The notes below the pieces were generated by a model that saw only the letters and a program-made list of their open reading frames with translations, had not been told where the DNA came from and did no database searches. Positions 10,491 through 17,998 of a stretch of 64,000 nucleotides of DNA are shown piece by piece. The stretch's first letter is position 1; every line of letters starts with the position of its first letter. The position numbers were made by a program, and so were the translations under genes. Source of the stretch: Thraustochytrium sp. TN22 (taxonomy: Eukaryota > Sar > Bigyra > Thraustochytrida > Thraustochytriidae); contig JABLUY010000026.1 in the NCBI GenBank assembly GCA_013306675.1, positions 124,001-188,000 of the forward strand, in the 5' to 3' direction.

Positions 10491-10497
10491 CGGCAAG
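9695..10497. repeat. Divergent intergenic region with simple repeats
   Basis: Between MYB (-) and the first acyl-CoA dehydrogenase (+) lie a (CT)n tract running into (CG)n (9747..9786), a CGCCA/CGCCG pentanucleotide run degrading into GCTGC units (about 9843..9935), and a GGCA tetranucleotide tract (10452..10491). No gene is visible. By position it should hold both promoters. Confidence 0.7.
10452..10491. repeat. (GGCA)n tetranucleotide microsatellite
   Basis: About 10 GGCA units end 6 bases before the acyl-CoA dehydrogenase ATG at 10498, so they almost certainly lie in its 5' untranslated leader. Confidence 0.9.
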
Positions 10498-11781
10498 ATG
10501 TCGAAGAAGTGCGCCTCCGCGCTGGAGCCCTTCGGCGACCAGGCGACGTTCGCGGAGCCCGCGTGGTACCAGGGGTCGCCGAGCCCGTACTACAAGCAGA
10601 CGCACGTGGAGTACCGCAAGAAGGTGCGCGACTTCGTGGAGGCGGAGATCATTCCGCACCTGGAGGACTGGCTCGATGAGGACAAGCTGTACCCGAACGA
10701 GCTGCATGAGAAGGCGTACAAGGCCGGCATCTCCGGCATTCTGTACCCGAAGGAGTGGGGCGGCACTCCGCCGGAGGGCTTTGATGCCTTCCACGAGCTC
10801 ATCCTCTGGCAGGAGCTCGCGCGCACCGGCGGTGGCGGCGTGCTGGGCCAGCTGGCCATCAACTCGATGGCGCTCCCGCCCATCATCAAGTTTGGCTCCG
10901 ACTACATCAAGCAGAAGGTTTGCCGCGACGTCATCATCGGCAAGAAGAATATCTCCCTTATGATCTCCGAGCCTTGGGCCGGCTCCGACGTGGCCAACAT
11001 CCGGGCCACGGCGCGCCGCGAGGGCGACTACTACATTGTGGACGCGGAGAAGAAGTGGATCACGGGCTCCCTCATCGCGGACTACTGGACCTGCCTCGTG
11101 CGCACGGGCGGCGAGGGCGCGGGCGGGCTCTCGTGCCTGCTGATTGAGAAGGACATGCCGGGCATCAAGATCCGCAAGATGAAGACCATGTTCGACAACA
11201 CGCACAACACGTGCCAGGTGTCGCTGGATGAGGTCAAGGTGCCGGTGGAGAACCTGATCGGCGAGGAGGGCAAGGGCTTCACGTACCTGACGGTGAACTT
11301 CAACCATGAGCGGTACGTCATCGCCTGCTCGACCACCATGATGGCGCGCCAGTGCTACCAGGAGGCCTTCCACGAGGCCATGTCGCGGCGTACCTTTGGC
11401 CAGAAGCTGATCGACTCGCGGATCATCCGCTTCAAGCTGGCGGAGATGGGCCGCCAGATCGAGGCGCTGCAGGACCACCTGGAGCGCATCGCCTACGCGT
11501 TCGCGCAGGGCGTGCCTGACGCGGAGCTCGGCCCGCAGTGCGCGCTGCTCAAGGTGCAGTCGACGAAGACCTTTGAGTACTGCGCTCGCGAGGCCGTGCA
11601 GATCTTTGGTGGAAGCGGTCTGGTCCGCGAGGGCCGTGGCCGCAAGGTGGAGCGCCTCTACCGCGAGGTGCGCGGCCAGGCCATCCCGGGCGGCAGCGAG
11701 GAGATTCTCGAGGACTTTGCCATTCGCCGCGCCGTGGCGTCCGCCAAGGCTGCCAAGAAGAAGAACCAGGCCAACCTCTAG
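10498..11781 (+). CDS. Acyl-CoA dehydrogenase, copy 1 of tandem triplet
   Basis: This 427-residue flavoprotein should remove hydrogens from C2-C3 of an acyl-CoA. The family fold is clear: N-terminal helical domain, FAD-contacting SEPWAGSDVANI and EKKWITGSLIADYW in the middle domain, C-terminal helices with RTFGQKLIDSRIIRFKLAEM and the ending block AIPGGSEEIL. The catalytic Glu of short/medium-chain enzymes (in the EGT motif) is Gly here. Instead Glu271 in NHERYVIA lies where isovaleryl-CoA and long-chain enzymes carry their base. The C-terminus is QANL, close to the KANL peroxisome signal of catalase. The substrate is unknown. The next two genes are close paralogues on the same strand. Confidence 0.9.
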   Translation: MSKKCASALEPFGDQATFAEPAWYQGSPSPYYKQTHVEYRKKVRDFVEAEIIPHLEDWLDEDKLYPNELHEKAYKAGISGILYPKEWGGTPPEGFDAFHELILWQELARTGGGGVLGQLAINSMALPPIIKFGSDYIKQKVCRDVIIGKKNISLMISEPWAGSDVANIRATARREGDYYIVDAEKKWITGSLIADYWTCLVRTGGEGAGGLSCLLIEKDMPGIKIRKMKTMFDNTHNTCQVSLDEVKVPVENLIGEEGKGFTYLTVNFNHERYVIACSTTMMARQCYQEAFHEAMSRRTFGQKLIDSRIIRFKLAEMGRQIEALQDHLERIAYAFAQGVPDAELGPQCALLKVQSTKTFEYCAREAVQIFGGSGLVREGRGRKVERLYREVRGQAIPGGSEEILEDFAIRRAVASAKAAKKKNQANL

Positions 11782-12456
11782 GGACTGTCCCAGTCAGACA
11801 AGACGAATACCGGCTTCCGCGCCATCTTTAATAACTTCGTAAAGCTCAGCTATAATAAGTACCCCTCACCGTGTCCGCGATCCTCATGAGCATCATGACA
11901 AGTCTCGAATCATCATCCAAGTCATGATCATTAGATCATGATCATGATCATCATCGAATCGGGTCACCTGTCAGGTCATCTTCGACCCGAGCAGTGGGCC
12001 GCGCCGCCGCCGCCGGACCGCGCCGCCGCACTGGGCCTTGTGACGGTGGCGGACTCCGGAGACAGGGCCGCCGCGGCGGCGGCGCCTCGCTCTGAGCCGG
12101 CGGCGGCCCGCCGAAGCCGCGACGCGCGAGTCCGCCGACTGCCAGTGCCTCGATCTGAGCTCGCAAGCTGTCCGAGTCCGAGTCCGAGTCCGAGTCCGAG
12201 TCCGAGTCGGAGTCAGACCGCCGTGTGGCTGCGGCGAGTCTATTTCTCTAACCGGGCAGTCACACGCGAGGGTGCTCGGTCGGAATGCAGGCGCAGTGAC
12301 AGGCCTTGCAGTGCGCCGCGCACGCTGGGAGCAGCAAACTGGGAACTAAGTCAGTGATCCGCTCTGCCGCCGCCTGCCGGTGCCGCCGCGCTTAGACTCT
12401 AACCTCCAACAAGGAAGGGAAGCGAGCCAGGCTCCGCCGTGACGCAAGCGATCAAA
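11782..12456. other. Intergenic, with ATCATG and GTCCGA repeats
   Basis: No gene is visible. An ATCATG-rich imperfect repeat lies at about 11920..11955 and a GTCCGA hexanucleotide repeat of about six units at 12171..12211. It presumably holds the 3' end of copy 1 and the promoter of copy 2. Confidence 0.6.
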
Positions 12457-13740
12457 ATGCCCAAGAAGTGCGCCTCGGCGCTGGAGCCCTTCGGGGACCA
12501 AGTCACCTTCGCGGAGCCGGCGTGGTACCAGGGGTCGCCGAGCCCGTACTACAAGCAGACGCATGTGGACTTCCGCAAGAAGGTACGCGACTTCGTGGAG
12601 GCGGAGATCATCCCATTTGTGGACGAGTGGATCGACGAGGGCAAGCCGTACCCGATGGAGCTGCACAAGAAGGTGTACGACGCCGGCATCTCGGGCATTT
12701 TGTACCCGAGGGAGTGGGGCGGCACACCACCGGAGGGTTTTGACGCGTTCCACGAGCTCATCATGTGGCAGGAGATGTCGCGCGTGGGCGGCGGTGGTGT
12801 GCTGGGCCAGATGTCCATCAACTCGATGGCGCTGCCGCCCATCATGCACTTCGGCTCCGACTACATCAAGGACAAGGTGTGCCGCGACGTGGTGACCGGC
12901 AAGAAGAACATCTCGCTCATGATCTCGGAGCCCTGGGCTGGGTCTGATGTAGCCAACATTCGTGCAACGGCGCGCCGTGAGGGTGACTACTACATTGTGG
13001 ACGGCGAGAAGAAGTGGATCACGGGCTCGCTCATCGCGGACTACTGGACCTGCCTTGTGCGCACAGGCGGCGAGGGCGCGGGCGGGCTCTCGTGCCTGCT
13101 CCTGGAGAAGGACATGCCAGGCATCAAGATCCGCAAGATGAAGACTCAGTTTGACAGTACGCACAACACGTGCCAGGTGTCGCTGGATGAGGTCAAGGTG
13201 CCGGTGGAGAACCTCATCGGCGAGGAGGGCAAGGGCTTCACGTACCTGACGGTGAACTTCAATCACGAGCGCTTTGTGATCTCGTGCGGCACCACCATGC
13301 TGGCGCGCCAATGCTACCAGGAGGCCTTCCACGAGGCCATGACGCGGCGCACCTTTGGCCAGAACCTGATCGACTCGCAGATCATCCGCTTCAAGCTGGC
13401 GGAGATGGGCCGCCAGATCGAGGCGCTGCAGGACCACCTGGAGCGCATCGCCTACGCGTTCGCGCAGGGCGTACCGGACTCGGAGCTCGGCCCGCAATGC
13501 GCGCTACTCAAGGTCCAGGCGACCAAAACCTTTGAGTACTGCGCTCGTGAGGCCGTGCAGGTCTTCGGCGGCAGCGGCCTGGTCCGCGAGGGCCGCGGCA
13601 AGAAGGTGGAACGCCTGTACCGCGCCGTCCGTGGTGCCGCCATCCCGGGCGGCAGCGAGGAGATTCTTGAGGATTTTGCCATTCGCCAGGCCGTGGCAGC
13701 CGCCAAGCGCGCCAAGCGCAAGGTGGCCTCCAACCTCTAA
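12457..13740 (+). CDS. Acyl-CoA dehydrogenase, copy 2 of tandem triplet
   Basis: The product is 427 residues from the ATG at 12457 (MPKKCASALEP); the frame is open to a GTG at 12439, but the three paralogues align from this ATG. It has the same domain order and the same relocated base (NHERFVIS), with the Gly-containing AIPGGSEEIL ending. The C-terminus is ASNL, a weaker peroxisomal-type tripeptide than that of copy 3. It differs from copies 1 and 3 through the middle domain (for example LLLEKDMPG, TQFDSTHNTC), yet shares a 161-base identical block with copy 3 (13312..13472), a sign of gene conversion. Confidence 0.9.
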   Translation: MPKKCASALEPFGDQVTFAEPAWYQGSPSPYYKQTHVDFRKKVRDFVEAEIIPFVDEWIDEGKPYPMELHKKVYDAGISGILYPREWGGTPPEGFDAFHELIMWQEMSRVGGGGVLGQMSINSMALPPIMHFGSDYIKDKVCRDVVTGKKNISLMISEPWAGSDVANIRATARREGDYYIVDGEKKWITGSLIADYWTCLVRTGGEGAGGLSCLLLEKDMPGIKIRKMKTQFDSTHNTCQVSLDEVKVPVENLIGEEGKGFTYLTVNFNHERFVISCGTTMLARQCYQEAFHEAMTRRTFGQNLIDSQIIRFKLAEMGRQIEALQDHLERIAYAFAQGVPDSELGPQCALLKVQATKTFEYCAREAVQVFGGSGLVREGRGKKVERLYRAVRGAAIPGGSEEILEDFAIRQAVAAAKRAKRKVASNL

Positions 13741-14366
13741 AAGACCATCTCAACTAGGCCTACCAAGCTAAAAATTTCTCAAGGTCCATTGCACTCCCTG
13801 TGTGCTGCACTGCGTTTGCTCTGCATTTCATTGCTCTGCTCCGCCTTTGAGCCAGGTTGTGGGCAAAAGGGAAAGCGAACGTTGCAAACTTTGGCTAGCT
13901 TTGTTACGACGAGCGGCGATCATCAGCTGCTGCAGATGGCTTGTACGCCTTTGCCCGTGCCACGTGCGTCATCATGCCGTACTTGGAGGATCTGTCCCCC
14001 CGGGGCGGCGTCTTGCGCACCGGCGGCGTCGGCGCCGATCGGATCGAAGGTCTCGGGTGCAGACTGTGCAGAGGCCAGGGGCGGCGCGGCCGGCGGCTTC
14101 GGGCGCGGCGGCAGCGGTAGACCGGCAGCGCCATCCGTCGCAGTGCGGCGGACACGGGGACGCCGATCGGACGGACTGCGCGCGACTCGAGGCCGTGGCG
14201 TAGTGCAGCCTGCGCGCGCACAGCCAGCCCAATACTGCCCTCTCTGTGTCTGTCCGAGGCACTGCAGAGCGGCAACGAGCAACAACGAGCGGCACTACTA
14301 ACGTTAGTAGCTACTAGCTAGAACGACTCGCAGCGCAGCCACCTTGCAAGTGACGGTCTTGGGATC
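13741..14366. other. Intergenic region between copies 2 and 3
   Basis: No supported gene. A GC-rich core (13990..14230) has open frames on both strands without domain-like features. An AGCTACTAGCTAG cluster lies at 14308..14320, similar to AGCT-rich runs at other gene boundaries in this window. Confidence 0.5.
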
Positions 14367-15635
14367 ATGAAGAAATGCGCCTCTGCGTTGGAGCCCTTCG
14401 GGGACCAGGTCACCTTCGCCGAGCCGGCGTGGTACCAAGGGTCGCCGAGCCCGTACTACAATCAGTCGCACGTGGAGTTTCGCAAGAAGGTGCGCGACTT
14501 CGTGGAGGCGGAGATCATCCCGTTCGTGGACGAGTGGATTGATGAGGGCAAGCTGTACCCGTTGGAGCTGCACAAGAAGGCGTACGATGCTGGGCTCTCG
14601 GGCGTGCTGTACCCGGTCGAGTACGGCGGCACGCCGGTAGAGGGCTTCGACGCCTTCCACGAGCTCATCATGATCCAGGAGATGGCGCGGCCCGGCGGCG
14701 GCGGCGTCCTGGGCCAGCTTGGCATCAACTCGATGGCCCTGCCGCCCATCCTCAAGTTTGGCTCGGACTACATCAAGGACAAGGTGTGCCGCGACGTCAT
14801 CACGGGCAAGAAGAACATCTCGCTCATGATCTCCGAGCCGTGGGCTGGCTCCGACGTGGCCAACATCCGGGCCACGGCGCGCCGCGAGGGCGACTACTAC
14901 ATTGTGGACGCGGAGAAGAAGTGGATCACGGGCTCCCTCATCGCGGACTACTGGACCTGCCTCGTGCGCACGGGCGGCGAGGGCGCGGGCGGGCTCTCGT
15001 GCCTGCTGATTGAGAAGGACATGCCGGGCATCAAGATCCGCAAGATGAAGACCATGTTCGACAACACGCACAACACGTGCCAGGTGACGCTGGATGAGGT
15101 CAAGGTGCCGGTGGAGAACCTGATCGGCGAGGAGGGCAAGGGCTTCGAGTACCTGACGGTGAACTTCAACCACGAGCGGTTCATCATCGCGGCCGGCACC
15201 ACGGCGAGCGCGCGTCTGTGCTACCAGGAGGCCTTCCACGAGGCCATGACGCGGCGCACCTTTGGCCAGAACCTGATCGACTCGCAGATCATCCGCTTCA
15301 AGCTGGCGGAGATGGGCCGCCAGATCGAGGCGCTGCAGGACCACCTGGAGCGCATCGCCTACGCGTTCGCGCAGGGCGTGCCGGACTCGGAGCTCGGCCC
15401 GCAGTGCGCGCTGCTCAAGGTGCAGTCGACGAAGACCTTTGAGTACTGTGCGCGCGAGGCCGTGCAGATCTTTGGCGGCAGCGGCCTGGTCCGCGAGGGC
15501 CGCGGCAAGAAGGTGGAGCGCCTGTACCGCGAGGTTCGCGGTGCCGCCATTCCCGGTGGCAGCGAGGAGATTTTGGAGGACTTTGCCATCCGGCGTGCGG
15601 TGGCAGCGGCCAAGAAAGCGAAGGCGAACCTCTGA
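14367..15635 (+). CDS. Acyl-CoA dehydrogenase, copy 3 of tandem triplet
   Basis: The 422-residue product starts at ATG 14367 (MKKCASALEP). FAD/acyl-CoA motifs are as in copies 1 and 2, with the presumed base Glu in NHERFIIA and AIPGGSEEIL at the end. Its last four residues are KANL, identical to the known peroxisome-targeting end of animal catalase. A peroxisomal acyl-CoA dehydrogenase is therefore likely, although peroxisomes more often use oxidases for this step. The block 14847..15086 is identical at the DNA level to 10981..11220 in copy 1. Substrate-facing differences are concentrated around residues 75-125 and the GTTASA segment before the third helical domain. Confidence 0.9.
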   Translation: MKKCASALEPFGDQVTFAEPAWYQGSPSPYYNQSHVEFRKKVRDFVEAEIIPFVDEWIDEGKLYPLELHKKAYDAGLSGVLYPVEYGGTPVEGFDAFHELIMIQEMARPGGGGVLGQLGINSMALPPILKFGSDYIKDKVCRDVITGKKNISLMISEPWAGSDVANIRATARREGDYYIVDAEKKWITGSLIADYWTCLVRTGGEGAGGLSCLLIEKDMPGIKIRKMKTMFDNTHNTCQVTLDEVKVPVENLIGEEGKGFEYLTVNFNHERFIIAAGTTASARLCYQEAFHEAMTRRTFGQNLIDSQIIRFKLAEMGRQIEALQDHLERIAYAFAQGVPDSELGPQCALLKVQSTKTFEYCAREAVQIFGGSGLVREGRGKKVERLYREVRGAAIPGGSEEILEDFAIRRAVAAAKKAKANL

Positions 15636-15657
15636 GTTTGCGTGTGCTGAAAATCGA

Positions 15658-15870
15658 CCAAGGAACCTGAAACGCTACAACGTGAAGGAGATCACAGCGA
15701 CCAAGGAACCTGAAACGCTACAACGTGAAGGAGATCACAGCGACCAAGGAACCTGAAACGCTACAACGTGAAGGAGATCACAGCGACCAAGGAACCTGAA
15801 ACGCTACAACGTGAAGGAGATCACAGCGACCAAGGAACCTGAAACGCTACAACATGAAGGAGATCACAGC
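15658..15870. repeat. 43-bp tandem repeat, five copies
   Basis: Five head-to-tail copies of a 43-bp unit start at 15658, 15701, 15744, 15787 and 15830; the last is shortened and carries ACATGAAG in place of ACGTGAAG. The array begins 23 bases after the stop of copy 3, so it probably lies in that transcript's 3' untranslated region. The rest of 15636..16192 holds a short (GA)n run at about 15951..15971 and nothing else recognised. Confidence 0.95.
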
Positions 15871-16192
15871 TCAAGCGCATGGGTTTGATAGACTTTTCGA
15901 AATGGTCGCTTGGTTGTATCAACACTTGTATGGTATGGTAGAAATGGGAGGAGAGAGAGAGAGAGAGAGAGGAATAGGATGAATCGCCGCGTGGAGTACG
16001 CGGCTTGATGCTTTGCTTTAGATAACAGGGCTCGGAACGAGAGCGCGGCGTTGGCGCCGGTCTGTGTCCGGCCGGAGAAGCGAGCGCCACCACCACCGAG
16101 GTAGGCGACTTGCTTGCTGGCTGGCTTTGCTTCCATACTGGTTTGTGGCTGGCTGGCCCAAACGTCGGCGGGCGGGTGCGGGTGGGCGGGGC

Positions 16193-17998
16193 TCAATCGT
16201 CGATGTTATGCTGCTTCATGTAGGTGTTCATCCACTTGCCGTAGGAGCTCCGCGTGACGGGTTCACTGGAAATGACGATATCGGAGGGATCGTGCGTCTG
16301 CATGTCCATGTTGCAGGAGCGCGAGTGCTTCTTGCACCTGCGGTGATAGACGACGATGGTGCAGCCCTGACCGGAGGAGTTGGTCTTGGGCGCGCCGGCA
16401 GCGGCGTTTGCCGCGGCGGAGGCGGCGACGTTGACCGCAGACGTGGCGGTCTTGGTCAGAGAGCGGATCTTCTTGGTAAAGTACTCGGTGGAGGTCTTCT
16501 TCTTGTGGAAGCGGTCGAGGCGGCGCTCGCGGTCCTTGATGACGAGCTCGAGCTGCTTGAGTTTGTGACCGTCCGGGACAAAGCAGCCGGTGTTGATGAG
16601 CGAGAGCGACTCGACGATCTCTTCCATGGAGCTCTCGAGCACGGGCTTGGAAAGAACCTCGGCGAAGTTGCTGGGCTGCACCGGAACGCGCTGCGGTCCG
16701 CGCTCGGCAATGGGCGGCGTGAGGTCGAGGCGGCGCTTCTTGTGTTCGGTGACGAGCCCAAAGCCACTGTTGCGGCTGCCGCTAAAGGTTCGCGCTGCGA
16801 GGGCGGCCGTGAGCGGCATGCCGATGCGGGCGTCCAGGTTCGAATCTGGGTTGGCAATGATGTTGCGCAACATTTCCACAGAGCTCTCAGACATGTCGGA
16901 CATGCCGCTCTGCAGCGCGCTCAAAAGAGCCTTCGGGTCTGAGGAGCTGCGAAACATGTGCATGTTCTGCAGGCCGGGCTGCATGCCAAGGTTGCTGCCG
17001 CCACTGGCCGGCTCGGTCTCGTTGGAGCGCAGGCGGTGATGCTGTGGCGCTGCGGGCGGCACGCCACCAGTCCCAGGCGGCGGCGCGCCGCGGCTCCCGA
17101 GCGAGCTCTGCGTGCTCATGAGAAAGTCGTCGGTCTTGCGAAAGACGCCCTGGCTACCGCCGGCAGACCCGCTGCCGCCGCTGCTGCCGGTGATGCTGCT
17201 GTTGCTGCTGTTGCTGCTTGCGTTGCTCGTGTTGAGAAGGCTCGGCCCAGCGCCAGCGCCAGCGCCAGCGCCAGCGCCAGCAATGCCCCCATGGCTGTTG
17301 TTGTTGTTGTTGTTGTTGTTGCTGCTGCCAAAGTACGACAGTTTGTTGCCGTAGATCGCGGACATGCCGCTGCCAAAGGTTTGCAGCGAGCCTTCGCTGT
17401 GGTGCGACTGCAGCGGGCCGTGGCCCTGCAGCGCAAAGGAGCTGCCGTTGCTGTTGCCAGCGCGCAGCAGCATCTTGCCGCCCGAGCTGCCACTGCCGCC
17501 GTGCAGGCCGCCATGGTGTCCGCCAGGCAGCAGCACGTTGAGCGCTGGCGGAGCACTGAGGCCGTCGCCGCGGTCGCCCGCGCCGACGTCGCGCCCGTAC
17601 GGATCACTGCTCTTGCTCTCGTGGCTCAGGCTGCTGCTAGCGCTGCCGTTGTTACCGCTGTTGCCTCCGCCATAGTGGCTGCCGTGCCCGTAGTAGTTGG
17701 CCCCGCTGCTGTTGTTGTAATGGCCGTACGACTGCTGGTGCTGCTGGTGCTGCTGGTGCTGTTGGTGGCCGTGCTGCTGGTGGCCGTGCTGCTGGCTCAG
17801 GCCGCCGCTGTTGTACGAGCCCAAGGTGAGACCGAAGTTCATGCCACTGAAGCTCGGAATGCTCATATTGCTGAGTCCACTGGCGCGCAGCTGGCGACCG
17901 CCGCTGCCGCCGCCGCTGCCGACGTGCAGGCCGCTGCCGCTGAGCGCCAGGTCGTCCCGCGCACCACCATCCTTGGCGGCGGCGGCCGGTGTGAACAT
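16193..17998 (-). CDS. Unrecognised low-complexity protein, possible regulator
   Basis: The ATG at 17998 gives 601 residues; the open frame reaches a TTG at 18331, but the intervening part has no ATG. Residues 1 to about 330 are Gly/Ser/Asn/His/Gln-rich, with QHGHQQH-type runs. From about 340 the composition turns protein-like: SSSDPKALLSAL, VEMLRNIIANPDSNLD, FAEVLSKPVLESSMEEIVESL, a KERRLDRFHKK-like basic helix, then TIVVYHRRCKKHSRSCNMDM and the end YGKWMNTYMKQHNIDD. The short Cys/His/basic block could bind nucleic acid or metal. I do not recognise the family. The disordered half with a basic conserved tail suggests a nuclear regulator, as inference only. Confidence 0.6.
   Translation of the reverse strand: MFTPAAAAKDGGARDDLALSGSGLHVGSGGGSGGRQLRASGLSNMSIPSFSGMNFGLTLGSYNSGGLSQQHGHQQHGHQQHQQHQQHQQSYGHYNNSSGANYYGHGSHYGGGNSGNNGSASSSLSHESKSSDPYGRDVGAGDRGDGLSAPPALNVLLPGGHHGGLHGGSGSSGGKMLLRAGNSNGSSFALQGHGPLQSHHSEGSLQTFGSGMSAIYGNKLSYFGSSNNNNNNNNSHGGIAGAGAGAGAGAGPSLLNTSNASSNSSNSSITGSSGGSGSAGGSQGVFRKTDDFLMSTQSSLGSRGAPPPGTGGVPPAAPQHHRLRSNETEPASGGSNLGMQPGLQNMHMFRSSSDPKALLSALQSGMSDMSESSVEMLRNIIANPDSNLDARIGMPLTAALAARTFSGSRNSGFGLVTEHKKRRLDLTPPIAERGPQRVPVQPSNFAEVLSKPVLESSMEEIVESLSLINTGCFVPDGHKLKQLELVIKDRERRLDRFHKKKTSTEYFTKKIRSLTKTATSAVNVAASAAANAAAGAPKTNSSGQGCTIVVYHRRCKKHSRSCNMDMQTHDPSDIVISSEPVTRSSYGKWMNTYMKQHNIDD

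Noticed and set aside
10420-15344. About 350-codon minus-strand frames opposite each acyl-CoA dehydrogenase
   Set aside because: The same antisense frame recurs in all three paralogues as a mirror of codon bias; no start, domain or independent conservation.
15658-15870. Possible CRISPR array
   Set aside because: The 43-bp units are contiguous with no variable spacers, and the organism is a eukaryote.
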